The translations under genes and the position numbers were made by a program. Positions 36,073-45,480 of a stretch of DNA of 64,000 nt are shown piece by piece. Below the pieces are notes generated by a model, which was not told the DNA's origin, searched no databases, and saw only the letters and a list, made by a program, of their open reading frames with translations. Positions within the stretch are counted from its first letter, which is position 1. Each line of letters starts with the position of its first letter. The DNA is from Trueperella pyogenes (GTDB taxonomy: Bacteria; Actinomycetota; Actinomycetes; Actinomycetales; Actinomycetaceae): assembly GCF_900460345.1 (NCBI RefSeq), contig NZ_UHHW01000002.1, positions 992,001 to 1,056,000 on the forward strand. The letters run 5' to 3'.

Positions 36073-38154
36073 CTACTTCTTTGCGGCTTCGATTGACTCT
36101 TTAGCGGCTGCAGCGACATTCGCGGCGGTCATCCCGTATTTCTCGAGCAACAGAGAGCCGGATGCGGATTCGCCAAAGTGGTCAATACCGACCATGCGCC
36201 CGGCGTCGCCAACGAGATTGCGCCACCCGAGTGTCGAACCGGCCTCCACGGACACGCGAGCCTTGACAGCCGACGGGATGACCGATTCGCGGTACTCTTC
36301 GGACTGCTCCGCGAACCACTCGAGACACGGCATCGAGACGACGCGTGCGCCGATCCCATCCTTGGCCAGTTCCTCGCGAGCCTCGAGGGCGACAGCAACT
36401 TCAGAGCCAGTGGCGATAAGAACGACGTCGACCGCTTCGGAATCGGCAAGCACGTAGCCGCCCTTGAGCACGCCTTCCGCCGAGGCCAGCTCGCCCTCGC
36501 CGCGCGCCGGAACTGGCAGGTTCTGGCGTGAAAGGATGAGCCCAGCCGGGCGATCGGTGCGTTCGAGGATACCCCGCCACGCGTAGGAGGTCTCGTTCGC
36601 ATCCGCGGGGCGAACGATATCCAAGCCGGGGATCGCACGGTAAGCCCACAGGTGCTCGACGGGCTGGTGAGTCGGGCCGTCTTCACCGACTCCCACGGAA
36701 TCATGGGTCCACACAAATACCGACGGCGTCTTCATGAGGGCGGCAAGGCGCACGGCAGGGCGCATGTAGTCCGCAAAGACGAAGAAAGTGCCCCCGTATG
36801 GGCGGGTTAGGCCGTCAAGTGCGATGCCGTTGACGATCGAGCCCATGCTGTGCTCGCGGACACCGAAGTGGAGGTTACGGCCGAACTCGTTGCCGGGGAA
36901 CATCTTTGAGGAACGCTCTTCCGGGAAGAACGAGGGCTCGCCCTTCATGTAGGTGTTATTCGAACCGGCAAGATCGGCGGATCCGCCCCACAGCTCGGGG
37001 ACGACATCCTTGATCGCGTTGAGTACTACGCCAGAGGCTGCGCGCGTGGCTACGGCCTTGCCCGCCTCAAAGGTGGGGAAGGCTTCGGCAAAGCCCTCGG
37101 GCAAAACGTGGGCACGCACGCGGTCAAAGAGCTTCTTGGCCTCAGGATTAGTGGCTGCCCACTGGTCAAACTTGGCCTGCCATTGCGAGCGATCTGCCTC
37201 GGCCTTTGCCTTGGCCTGCGCGCGGGTGTGCTCGAGGACCTCAGGCTCAATGAAGAAGGACTCGTCCGGATCCAGCCCGAGGATCTCTTTGGTCTGGCGA
37301 ATTTCGTCATCGCCCAAGGCGGAGCCGTGCGAGGCGCCTGTGCCCTTCTTCGTCGGGGACGGCCAAGCGATGATGGTGGAGAGCCTGATAATGGAGGGCT
37401 TGTCCGTCACCTTCTTGGCCGCTTCGATGGCATCAAAAAGCGCCTCGACGTCTTCGCGGTAGTCGCCACCATTGAGCCAATCGACGTGCTGGGTGTGCCA
37501 ACCGTAGGCCTCGTAACGGGCGAGGACATCCTCGGAGAAAGCGATCGAGGTGTCATCTTCGATAGAGATACGGTTGTCATCGTAAATGACCACGAGGTTG
37601 CCCAGCTTCTGGGTGCCAGCGAGCGAGGACGCCTCGGAGGTCACGCCTTCTTGCATACAGCCATCGCCGGCGATGACATAAACGAAGTGATCAAAAACCG
37701 ATTCACCGGCGGGGGTATTCGGATCGAAAAGTCCATGCGCTCGACGCGATGCCATCGCCATGCCGACGGCGGAAGCTAGACCCTGACCAAGCGGGCCAGT
37801 AGTGATCTCTATGCCCTTAGTGTGGCCGTATTCGGGGTGGCCAGGGGTGCGGGAGCCCTCGGTGCGAAGTGCCTTGAGGTCGTCCATGTCGAGGCCGTAT
37901 CCAGAAAGGAACAGCTGTATGTACTGGGTCAGAGAGGAGTGACCGGCGGACATGACGAAGCGATCGCGTCCCAGCCACGAATCGTCGCTGGGATCATTCC
38001 GCATGACTTTCTGGAAGAGGAGGTAAGCGGCTGGCGACAGTGACATAGCCGTACCCGGGTGGCCGTTGCCGACCTTCTGGACAGCGTCTGCAGCGAGCGC
38101 ACGGCCGGTGTCGACGGCCTTCTGATCGAGGTCGCTCCATTCAAACGTCGTCAT
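36073..38154 (-). CDS. tkt: Transketolase
   Basis: Transketolase is the thiamine-diphosphate enzyme that moves two-carbon units in the pentose phosphate pathway. NGHPGTAMSLSPAAYLLF lies near the N-terminus. The ThDP motif spans AGDGCMQEGVTSEA to VIYDDNRISI, and the pyrimidine-domain DSVGVGEDGPTHQPVEHL follows, with a C-terminal transketolase domain. ATG 38154 (MTTFEWSDLDQ) has AAGGAGA upstream and gives 693 residues; further upstream in-frame codons have no support. It is first in the tkt-tal-zwf-opcA operon and divergent from xerD. Confidence 0.97.
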   Translation of the reverse strand: MTTFEWSDLDQKAVDTGRALAADAVQKVGNGHPGTAMSLSPAAYLLFQKVMRNDPSDDSWLGRDRFVMSAGHSSLTQYIQLFLSGYGLDMDDLKALRTEGSRTPGHPEYGHTKGIEITTGPLGQGLASAVGMAMASRRAHGLFDPNTPAGESVFDHFVYVIAGDGCMQEGVTSEASSLAGTQKLGNLVVIYDDNRISIEDDTSIAFSEDVLARYEAYGWHTQHVDWLNGGDYREDVEALFDAIEAAKKVTDKPSIIRLSTIIAWPSPTKKGTGASHGSALGDDEIRQTKEILGLDPDESFFIEPEVLEHTRAQAKAKAEADRSQWQAKFDQWAATNPEAKKLFDRVRAHVLPEGFAEAFPTFEAGKAVATRAASGVVLNAIKDVVPELWGGSADLAGSNNTYMKGEPSFFPEERSSKMFPGNEFGRNLHFGVREHSMGSIVNGIALDGLTRPYGGTFFVFADYMRPAVRLAALMKTPSVFVWTHDSVGVGEDGPTHQPVEHLWAYRAIPGLDIVRPADANETSYAWRGILERTDRPAGLILSRQNLPVPARGEGELASAEGVLKGGYVLADSEAVDVVLIATGSEVAVALEAREELAKDGIGARVVSMPCLEWFAEQSEEYRESVIPSAVKARVSVEAGSTLGWRNLVGDAGRMVGIDHFGESASGSLLLEKYGMTAANVAAAAKESIEAAKK

Positions 38155-38238
38155 GAATTTTCTCCTTAGTTTGGGGCACGCATGGCTTGTGCCGATACGA
38201 TGAATTCTACTTGGAAATCTCAACAAGGAGCGAGAGAC

Positions 38239-39183
38239 ATGGGCGGATGCGCTAAAGTGCAAGCTGACGCATTCGAGCGTGATATTCGCCAGTACCTTGC
38301 CCACCTCGGGGTGGAACGGTCGTTGTCACGCCATACGACGTCGGCATATCGGCGAGACCTGAACCACTATGTGACGCATTTGCGGGCCCGCGCAGTGCCC
38401 TCTTTTGACAAGGTGTCTCCCGACGACGCCGCCGCCTTCGTCGATTATTTGCGTGAAGGGCATTCGGGCACGGTTTTTGCGACGTCGTCGGTGGCGCGCA
38501 TGGTGACCTCCGTTCGGCGGTTGCACGAATTCCTTGTTCTCGAAGGGCGTACCGCCTCAGATCCGACTGTGGATCTCCACCCGCCGAAGGTCGGCCAACG
38601 TCTACCCAAAGCGATCACCGTCGAGCAGATGGCCGTGCTCATCGAGGCGGCTTCCTTCGCAGATGACGCCATCGCCTTACGAGACCGCGCCCTCGTCGAA
38701 GTACTCTACGGCACGGGCGCACGCGTCTCCGAGGCGGTAGGGCTCACGGGTGACGACATCGATCTAGACGGGGCGACAATACGGCTGTTCGGCAAAGGGC
38801 GCAAAGAACGAATCCTGCCACTGGGACAATATGCGATCGCAGCCTTGGAGGCATATCTCGTGCGCGGTAGACCTGCACTTGCGGCGAAAGGCGCGGGAAC
38901 GACGTCGTTATTCCTCAACACGCGCGGCAAACCGCTAACGCGACAGGCGGCGTGGGGCGCAATCCAGACGATTGCGGAGCGAGCCGGGATTGCAGATGTG
39001 TCTCCACACACGTTTCGTCACTCTTTTGCCACCCACCTGTTGCAAGGCGGAGCAGACGTGCGAATCGTGCAAGAAATGCTCGGCCACTCCTCAGTGACCA
39101 CGACCCAGATTTACACCAAGGTCACCACACAGACCCTGCGTGAAACATACGTCAGTTCCCACCCACGCGCCGTGCAGAGTTAA
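38239..39183 (+). CDS. xerD: Site-specific tyrosine recombinase XerD
   Basis: XerD resolves chromosome dimers at dif together with XerC. The N-terminal SAM-like core-binding domain is followed by a catalytic domain. It carries the arginine in YGTGARVSEAVGL, the HxxR pair in SPHTFRHSFATHLL, the LGHSSVTTTQIY histidine and the nucleophilic tyrosine in YTKV. ATG 38239 has AAGGAG eight bases upstream, giving about 314 residues. The position ahead of parA-scpA-scpB is the usual actinobacterial context for XerD rather than a phage integrase. No dif site was sought exhaustively. Confidence 0.94.
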   Translation: MGGCAKVQADAFERDIRQYLAHLGVERSLSRHTTSAYRRDLNHYVTHLRARAVPSFDKVSPDDAAAFVDYLREGHSGTVFATSSVARMVTSVRRLHEFLVLEGRTASDPTVDLHPPKVGQRLPKAITVEQMAVLIEAASFADDAIALRDRALVEVLYGTGARVSEAVGLTGDDIDLDGATIRLFGKGRKERILPLGQYAIAALEAYLVRGRPALAAKGAGTTSLFLNTRGKPLTRQAAWGAIQTIAERAGIADVSPHTFRHSFATHLLQGGADVRIVQEMLGHSSVTTTQIYTKVTTQTLRETYVSSHPRAVQS

Positions 39184-39201
39184 GAACTTGGAGATATCGG
39201 G

Positions 39202-39207
39202 TAGATT
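39202..39207 (+). promoter_or_regulatory. -10 element of parA operon (leaderless)
   Basis: TAGATT, six bases, then GTG 39214. The AGGAG between them is only two to three bases from the GTG, too close for a normal ribosome site. Confidence 0.45.
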
Positions 39208-39213
39208 AGGAGT

Positions 39214-40071
39214 GTGACTCCTGTACAAACTGCTCTCCTCGACGACCTCGATCCGAACCGCGATTTCCCGCTTCCTCCGGATCTGAGTGCCCACGGCCCG
39301 GCACGCATTATCGCCATGTGTAATCAAAAGGGCGGCGTGGGCAAGACGACGACCTCGATTAATCTGGCCGCCGCGCTGGCCGAGTACGGTCGCAAGGTGC
39401 TCATTGTGGACTTCGATCCGCAGGGCGCGGCCACCGCGGGCGTGGGCATCAATGCGATGAGCCTGGAGCGGACCTTGTATGACGAGATGCTGGCGGTCAA
39501 GCCGGACGTCACGCGGGTCATCCACCACACGTCCACTGAAAACTTGGACATCGTGCCCTCGAATATCGAGTTGTCCGCCGCCGAGATTCAGCTCATCAAC
39601 GAAGTGGCACGCGAACAGTCTTTGATGCGAGTCATACGGCCGATCCTCGGCGACTACGACATCGTCATTATCGATTGCCAGCCCTCACTCGGACTGCTGA
39701 CCATCAACGCACTGACGGCCGCGCACGGCGTGATGATCCCACTCGAAGCGGAATTCTTCGCGATGCGCGGTGTGGCGCTGCTCATCGATCAGATAGAACG
39801 AGTCCAAGACCGCCTCAACCCGCAGCTGACGATCGATGGGGTGCTGCTCACCATGGTTGACACCCGCACGCTCCACTCGCGTGAGGTAATCTCCACGATT
39901 CGCCAACAGTTCGCTGAGAAGGTCTTTGATACGCAAATCCCACGGACGGTTCGCTTCCCTGACGCCACCATTGCCGCGGAACCCATCACCAGCTACGACC
40001 CGAAATCAAAGGGTGCCCAGGCGTATCGGCGTTTAGCACGCGAACTCATCTCCCGTGGCGGCGCACCGTAG
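39214..40071 (+). CDS. ParA/Soj-family ATPase
   Basis: A 285-residue deviant-Walker ATPase with CNQKGGVGKTTTSINLAAAL, LIVDFDPQGAAT and VIIDCQPSLGLLTINAL. This is the xerD-linked ParA paralogue found upstream of scpAB in actinobacteria, distinct from the parA-parB pair near the replication origin; no parB is adjacent. It probably has a role in chromosome organisation together with ScpA/ScpB, but its partner is unknown. The start seems leaderless. Its stop overlaps the scpA GTG (TAGTG). Confidence 0.9.
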   Translation: MTPVQTALLDDLDPNRDFPLPPDLSAHGPARIIAMCNQKGGVGKTTTSINLAAALAEYGRKVLIVDFDPQGAATAGVGINAMSLERTLYDEMLAVKPDVTRVIHHTSTENLDIVPSNIELSAAEIQLINEVAREQSLMRVIRPILGDYDIVIIDCQPSLGLLTINALTAAHGVMIPLEAEFFAMRGVALLIDQIERVQDRLNPQLTIDGVLLTMVDTRTLHSREVISTIRQQFAEKVFDTQIPRTVRFPDATIAAEPITSYDPKSKGAQAYRRLARELISRGGAP

Positions 40072-40922
40072 TGAACCAGGGCGAGGATCTCTTCAGTTCC
40101 GATGGGTTCGCCGTCGATCTTGACGTCTTTTCGGGCCCGTTTGAAGTCCTCCTGTCTCTGATTACCCGCAGGAAGCTCGACATTACTGAGGTCGCGCTGG
40201 CAGAGGTCACTGACGAGTTTCTCGCTTTCGTGCGTTCCCAGGATGAAACGGACCTGTCACAGATGTCGGAATTTGTCGTCGTTGCGGCGACGTTGCTCGA
40301 TATGAAAGCGGCACGGCTCCTACCGCGGGAAGAAAGTGAGGAAGAAGACCTCGAGCTCCTCGGGGCTCGTGACCTCCTTTTCGCCAAGCTTCTCCAATAC
40401 AAGGCGTACAAGGACGTTGCCACCGACTTGGCGGCGGCGCTCGGAGCGCAGTCACTCAGCTATCCACGCGATGTCCCCATGGAGGAAGTATTTCGGCGTA
40501 TGCTGCCCGAGGTCGAACTGCGCCAGACGGTGGACGATCTCGCCCAGCTCGCGGCTAAGGCGTTGACTCGCGTGCCTGACCAAGTTGCGCTCGATCACCT
40601 CCACGATCCACTGATCCCAGTCGAGACCCAGGTCAGCTATCTGCGTGAGAAGCTCGTCGTGGGGGATCGGGTCTCGTTTACGGAGCTGTGTCGCGATGCA
40701 CGCTCTGTGTCGATGGTGGTTTCACGTTTCCTCGCGGTGCTTGAAATGCTGCGTGGCGGTGAAGTCGATATCCATCAAGACGGTCCACTGTCTGCCCTAT
40801 TCGTCATCCGTATCACGCATGAGATACCGACACGTGCCGTCGACGAAGACGAATGGGGGAGTGCACCTGCAAGCGAAGCCCTTCCACCCACCGACGCCGA
40901 CCGAAGTGAGGACAAACAGTGA
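40071..40922 (+). CDS. scpA: Segregation and condensation protein A
   Basis: ScpA is the kleisin that bridges SMC heads in the bacterial condensin complex. The 283-residue protein shows the N-terminal FAVDLDVFSGPFEVLLSLI segment and the helix LDITEVALAEVTDEFLAFV. DMKAARLLPRE follows, and a C-terminal winged-helix closes the protein with FLAVLEMLRGGEVDIHQDGPLSALFVI. It starts with GTG overlapping the ParA stop and ends overlapping scpB by four bases. Length and context are standard. Confidence 0.95.
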   Translation: MNQGEDLFSSDGFAVDLDVFSGPFEVLLSLITRRKLDITEVALAEVTDEFLAFVRSQDETDLSQMSEFVVVAATLLDMKAARLLPREESEEEDLELLGARDLLFAKLLQYKAYKDVATDLAAALGAQSLSYPRDVPMEEVFRRMLPEVELRQTVDDLAQLAAKALTRVPDQVALDHLHDPLIPVETQVSYLREKLVVGDRVSFTELCRDARSVSMVVSRFLAVLEMLRGGEVDIHQDGPLSALFVIRITHEIPTRAVDEDEWGSAPASEALPPTDADRSEDKQ

Positions 40923-41470
40923 CTGAACTCCACCGAGCCGCCCTCGAAGCAATCCTGATGGTTGCGCCTGAACCCGTGCCGTTGGCACGCTTGTCCGACG
41001 CGATCGACCTCAGCGAGACCGATACGGATGCGCTTTTGCAGAACATGGCACGCGAATACGCGGATCAGCACCGGGGCTTCCAGCTGCGTGAAGTCGGTGG
41101 GGGATGGCGCTTCTACTCCCATCCGCGGTACAGCGATGTGGTCGCCAGATTTGTCACGGCTGGCCAGTCGCATAGGCTCTCGGTTCAGGCGCTCGAGACC
41201 CTTGCTGTCATCGCTTACCGCCAGCCGTGTACCCGAGCCCAAATCGCGTCAATTCGCGGTGTTGAGGTAGACTCTGTTGTTCGAACTTTAGTGACAAGGG
41301 GTCTTGTCGAGCAGGTCGGTACCACGGCCGCCACCGGCGCAAGCCTGTACGGCACCACGGTGCTCTTCCTGGAAAAAATGGGGATGAATTCCCTTGACGA
41401 TCTGGCCCCCTTGGCACCTTATCTACCAGATGACGCCGACCTTGACGACGTCGAGAAGGAGCTACGATGA
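40919..41470 (+). CDS. scpB: Segregation and condensation protein B
   Basis: ScpB binds ScpA as a dimer in the SMC condensin. The 183-residue protein has two winged-helix domains: LEAILMVAPEPVPLARLSDAI and QALETLAVIAYRQPCTRAQIASIRGVEVDSVVRTLVTRGLVEQVG, the hallmark second domain. The GTG start overlaps the scpA end (GTGA) and the stop overlaps the rluB ATG, so the whole set is translationally coupled. Confidence 0.95.
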   Translation: MTELHRAALEAILMVAPEPVPLARLSDAIDLSETDTDALLQNMAREYADQHRGFQLREVGGGWRFYSHPRYSDVVARFVTAGQSHRLSVQALETLAVIAYRQPCTRAQIASIRGVEVDSVVRTLVTRGLVEQVGTTAATGASLYGTTVLFLEKMGMNSLDDLAPLAPYLPDDADLDDVEKELR

Positions 41471-42222
41471 CCCGCCGCGCACAGGACTTGCACGATGCCA
41501 ACGGTGAGCGCTTGCAAAAAGTACTTGCACATGCAGGAGTGGGCTCCCGGCGCGCCTGCGAGGAGCTCATCGTACAAGGGCGGGTATCGGTCGACGGCGT
41601 CGTCGTGCGCCAGCTCGGTATCCGTGTTAATCCGGACACTGCAGTCATCCACGTTGACGGCGCGCGAGTCCAGTTAGACGAAACCAAGGTGACGCTCGCG
41701 TGCTACAAAGAACGCGGCGTCGTTTCCACGATGAACGATGACCAAGGTCGGCCCACGCTCGCCGACTACATAGAAGATCGCACGGAACGTCTGTACCACG
41801 TGGGGCGCCTCGATGCGGAAACCGAGGGCATCATTCTCCTGACAAACGACGGCGAGCTCGCCCACCGCCTCACGCACCCCTCCTACGAGGTTCCCAAAAC
41901 CTATATCGCTCGCGTCGAGGGCACTGTCCCACGCGGCTTGACCAAAGTGTTGGAGAAAGGCATCACCCTCGAGGACGGGCCGGTCAAGGTAGACAGGTTC
42001 GTCTTGCGCGAGGCTGCTAAGAAAAACTCGATCGTCGAGGTGACGTTGCACTCAGGGCGCAATCGCATCGTGCGCCGGATAATGGAGGAAGTTGGCTTCC
42101 CCGTCATGGACCTCGTGCGCACTCAATTTGGCAATATCACTATCGGCCGCCTCAAGCCTGGGCAGGTGCGCACGGTCGCAGGATCCGAGCTGGGCGCGCT
42201 CATGAGTATGGTGGATCTGTGA
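41467..42222 (+). CDS. rluB: 23S rRNA pseudouridine synthase RluB-type
   Basis: The protein has an N-terminal S4 RNA-binding domain (RLQKVLAHAGVGSRRACEELIVQGRVSVDG). The RsuA/RluB-family catalytic domain follows, with the nucleophilic aspartate in VGRLDAETEGIILLTNDGELAHRLTHP. HSGRNRIVRRIMEEVGFPV is the final motif. It modifies a uridine in 23S rRNA; RluB-type specificity is inferred from the scpB-linked context. It overlaps scpB at its start and the tyrA-cmk GTG at its end. Confidence 0.94.
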   Translation: MTRRAQDLHDANGERLQKVLAHAGVGSRRACEELIVQGRVSVDGVVVRQLGIRVNPDTAVIHVDGARVQLDETKVTLACYKERGVVSTMNDDQGRPTLADYIEDRTERLYHVGRLDAETEGIILLTNDGELAHRLTHPSYEVPKTYIARVEGTVPRGLTKVLEKGITLEDGPVKVDRFVLREAAKKNSIVEVTLHSGRNRIVRRIMEEVGFPVMDLVRTQFGNITIGRLKPGQVRTVAGSELGALMSMVDL

Positions 42223-44003
42223 AAGATCCCGTCTTAACCCCCTCTCCGGTACTGATCATTGGGACCGGTCTGCTCGGAACGTCCATCGCTCTCCGCCTGC
42301 GCCGCGCCGGCGTCGAGGTGCATCTCGAAGACGCCTCGCCTGTGGCCGGCAGCCTTGCGCGTGACCTGGGAGCAGGCACTCTGGAACCGGTGGAAAACCC
42401 GACGATCGTCGTCGTTGCCATCCCGCCTGACGTGACAGCGCAGGCCGTCGCGCGAGCTCTAGAGCGTTTCCCTCACGCGGTGGTCACCGACGTCGCCTCC
42501 GTTAAGGACACGATTCGCGATGCCCTTAGGCCCCACCCAGGCTTCGACCGTTGGGTCGGATCTCACCCGATGGCCGGCAAGGAGCGCTCTGGCGCTATCG
42601 CGGCCGACGCCGATCTGTTCGTGGGCCGCCCATGGGTCATCACCGCCACCGAACGCACGTCGCCGGTAGCTGTGGGAGCGGTTCGGACACTCGCTGTCGA
42701 TATGGGCGCGGCTGTCTGCATGCTCGACGCCGCTGAGCACGATCACGCGGTCGCGCTCGTCTCCCACATGCCGCAGCTCATGAGCTCGCTCGTTGCCTCA
42801 GCACTGCGGGAGGCCCCTGCGCAAGCCCTCGAACTCGCTGGTCAAGGCCTGCGTGATGTGACTCGAATTGCTGAATCGGATCCGCTGCTGTGGACATCGA
42901 TCATCGATGGGAATCGGAAACAGATCGCCAACGTCCTGCGTGGACTTTCTGCGCGACTCGGCGCGCTCGTGTCCACCCTCGACCGCGATGACGCCGGTCT
43001 CGATCGAATCTCCTCCGTCATTGCTGACGGGAATAAGGGCGTTGCGCGCATTCCCGGCAAGCACGGCGGTGCTCGAGCGTCCTATGCCGAGGTGATCGTG
43101 CTTATCCCAGACGCGCCTGGAATGCTCGGTAAGCTTTTCGCTGAGATCGGCCAGATCGGGATTAACATTGAGGATCTCGAGATGGAGCACTCGGCCAAGC
43201 AACAGGTCGGCCGGGTCATTGTCAAGGTCAACCCGCAGCAGGGGCTGCCCCTGGAACGCGGACTAGAAGAGAGAGGTTGGAGAGTCGTGAGAAGTGAGAA
43301 TCGCAAACCTTTGGTGATTGCGATTGATGGGCCATCGGGCTCGGGCAAATCCACGGTGGCCAAACACGTCGCGCAGCGGCTCGGATTGTCCTACCTCGAC
43401 ACGGGCGCTATGTACCGCGCAGCGACGTGGTGGGCACTGCACGAGGGCGTCGACCTCGACGACGCCGACGCCGTTTTGGCTGCTACGCAGCGCATGCCGC
43501 TATCCATCGATCTCGATCCGCGCGAGCAGCGTTTCGTGTGCGCCGACGTCGATATTACCGGCGCGATCCGAACCTCGGATCTGTCTAAAGTCGTCTCCAA
43601 GGTGGCGGTAAATCTCGGCGTACGCGCGGAGATGGCGCGCATTCAGCAGGCTATTATCGCTGAGGAGTCGACGCCGTCGGGTCACTCACAGGGCCGTGGG
43701 ATCGTGGCCGAAGGGCGCGACATCACGACCGTCGTCGCCCCCGACGCTCCCGTGCGAGTATTGCTGACCGCCTCTGCAGAAGCCCGGCTCGCGCGCCGCG
43801 CGAAAGAAAACCTCGGCACCGCAGATCAGGCCGCCCTCGCCGCCACCCGTGATGAGGTACTGCGCCGCGATCGCGACGACTCGACGGTATCGAACTTCAC
43901 CACCGCTGAGGACGGGGTCACGACGATCGACTCCTCCCACATGAGTATCGATGATGTGGTCCATACCGTTATTTCACTTATCCCGGAGAACTACCGTGAC
44001 TGA
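42219..44003 (+). CDS. Prephenate dehydrogenase-CMP kinase fusion
   Basis: One 594-residue frame joins two enzymes. Residues 1-~285 are prephenate dehydrogenase (TyrA): Rossmann motif [17 protein letters not shown], then [21 protein letters not shown] and [14 protein letters not shown]. Residues ~290-356 form an ACT domain ([23 protein letters not shown]), probably for tyrosine feedback. Residues ~364-594 are cytidylate kinase (Cmk): P-loop [45 protein letters not shown] and RRAKENLG. In related genomes tyrA and cmk are adjacent genes. An in-frame GTG at 43287 preceded by GGAGA could also start a free 238-residue Cmk, the normal Cmk size. The gene overlaps rluB upstream and der downstream. 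Confidence 0.93.
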   Translation: MKDPVLTPSPVLIIGTGLLGTSIALRLRRAGVEVHLEDASPVAGSLARDLGAGTLEPVENPTIVVVAIPPDVTAQAVARALERFPHAVVTDVASVKDTIRDALRPHPGFDRWVGSHPMAGKERSGAIAADADLFVGRPWVITATERTSPVAVGAVRTLAVDMGAAVCMLDAAEHDHAVALVSHMPQLMSSLVASALREAPAQALELAGQGLRDVTRIAESDPLLWTSIIDGNRKQIANVLRGLSARLGALVSTLDRDDAGLDRISSVIADGNKGVARIPGKHGGARASYAEVIVLIPDAPGMLGKLFAEIGQIGINIEDLEMEHSAKQQVGRVIVKVNPQQGLPLERGLEERGWRVVRSENRKPLVIAIDGPSGSGKSTVAKHVAQRLGLSYLDTGAMYRAATWWALHEGVDLDDADAVLAATQRMPLSIDLDPREQRFVCADVDITGAIRTSDLSKVVSKVAVNLGVRAEMARIQQAIIAEESTPSGHSQGRGIVAEGRDITTVVAPDAPVRVLLTASAEARLARRAKENLGTADQAALAATRDEVLRRDRDDSTVSNFTTAEDGVTTIDSSHMSIDDVVHTVISLIPENYRD

Positions 44004-45438
44004 ACATTACGATGAACCCTACTTCGAGCTCATGCGCGCTTCCCTCGACGACTATGAGCTGGAGGCCGACGACGCGGAGCTGCTCGATCTTGACCTCGAG
44101 CTCGCCCCGACCCAACCTGCCCCTACAAATCCGGTGCTCGCTATTGTGGGGCGCCCGAACGTCGGCAAATCGACGCTAGTCAACCGCGTGGTGGGTCGGC
44201 GCGTCGCCGTCGTACAGGACACCCCTGGGGTCACACGCGATCGGGTGTACTACGACGCCGATTGGAACGGGCGCCCTTTCACCGTCGTCGATACCGGCGG
44301 CTGGGAAATGGACGTACGTGGCATTGATCGGTCGGTCGCTGATCAGTCAGAGATCGCTATCCGGGAAGCGGACGCTGTCGTGCTCGTCGTCGATGCAAAC
44401 GTCGGCATGACGGACGACGACGAACGGATTGTCGAGCTCATCCGCCGCTCCGGCAAACCGACCGTTCTCGCCGCTAACAAGGTTGATTCTCCCGCGCAGG
44501 AGGCCGACGTTGCCTACTTGTGGTCGCTAGGACTGGGGGAACCGTTCCCTGTTTCTGCACTCCACGGGCGCGGCTCAGGGGATTTGTTAGATGAAGCGAT
44601 GCGTGTGCTGCCGAAAGTTTCTAGCGTGCGCCGCGAACGCCCAGGACAGGGGCCACGCCGCGTAGCGCTTGTGGGCAAGCCGAATGTCGGAAAGTCTTCC
44701 TTGCTCAACCAGCTTGCCAAGGAAAATCGCGTGGTCGTGGACGACCTCGCCGGAACCACCCGCGATCCAGTCGACGAGATCATCGAACTCGACGGGCGCA
44801 CGTGGACCTTCGTCGATACCGCCGGCATTCGGCGTCGGGTGCACCTGCAATCTGGCGCAGACTATTACGCCTCGCTGCGCACCCAGCGGGCCGTGGACAA
44901 TGCCGAGTTGGCGCTCGTCCTCATCGACGCTTCCCAAGATCTCACGGAGCAGGACATCCGCATCATGCAGCACGTCGTCGACGCCGGTCGCGCGATGGTC
45001 CTGGTCTGCAACAAGTGGGATCTGGTCGACGACGAGAGGCGCGCCGAACTGGACAAAGAAATCGAACGTGAACTTGTGCAGATGCCGTGGGTGGAGAGAA
45101 TTAATATTTCCGCTAAGACGGGATGGCATACCAATCGTCTAACCCGCGCCATGGAACGGTCGCTCGAATCCTGGGATAAGCGCATCCCAACCGGAAAACT
45201 CAATTCGACCCTGGGCGAACTCGTCGCGGCTAACCCGCACCCGGTTCGTGGTGGGCGCCAGCCGCGTATCCTATTCGGCACCCAAGTGGCCGCTCAGCCA
45301 CCACGTTTCGTGCTGTTCACCACGGGGTTCCTCGATCACGGCTACCGTCGTTTCCTTGAGCGCCGACTTAGGGAGACCTACGATTTCACCGGTACCCCGG
45401 TCGAGATTTCGGTGCGCGAGCGGCGCCGGCGTAAGTGA
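43996..45438 (+). CDS. der: Ribosome biogenesis GTPase Der (EngA)
   Basis: Der has two tandem GTPase domains and a KH-like C-terminal domain, and assists 50S subunit assembly. The first G domain has [13 protein letters not shown] and DTGGWE, with NKVD. The second has [21 protein letters not shown] and NKWD. The ~45-residue acidic N-terminal extension before the first G domain is typical of actinobacteria. GTG 43996 has GGAGA upstream and overlaps the end of the Cmk frame by eight bases. It is the last gene of the coupled parA-scpA-scpB-rluB-tyrA/cmk-der run. Confidence 0.96.
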   Translation: MTEHYDEPYFELMRASLDDYELEADDAELLDLDLELAPTQPAPTNPVLAIVGRPNVGKSTLVNRVVGRRVAVVQDTPGVTRDRVYYDADWNGRPFTVVDTGGWEMDVRGIDRSVADQSEIAIREADAVVLVVDANVGMTDDDERIVELIRRSGKPTVLAANKVDSPAQEADVAYLWSLGLGEPFPVSALHGRGSGDLLDEAMRVLPKVSSVRRERPGQGPRRVALVGKPNVGKSSLLNQLAKENRVVVDDLAGTTRDPVDEIIELDGRTWTFVDTAGIRRRVHLQSGADYYASLRTQRAVDNAELALVLIDASQDLTEQDIRIMQHVVDAGRAMVLVCNKWDLVDDERRAELDKEIERELVQMPWVERINISAKTGWHTNRLTRAMERSLESWDKRIPTGKLNSTLGELVAANPHPVRGGRQPRILFGTQVAAQPPRFVLFTTGFLDHGYRRFLERRLRETYDFTGTPVEISVRERRRRK

Positions 45439-45480
45439 TGTCCGGCCACACCTTGGCGCGTCTTAGGAGATAATTGCACT

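Noticed and set aside
38239..39183. Tyrosine recombinase as a sign of a mobile element
   Set aside because: It fits chromosomal XerD in its conserved place before parA-scpAB; no attachment repeats or phage genes flank it.
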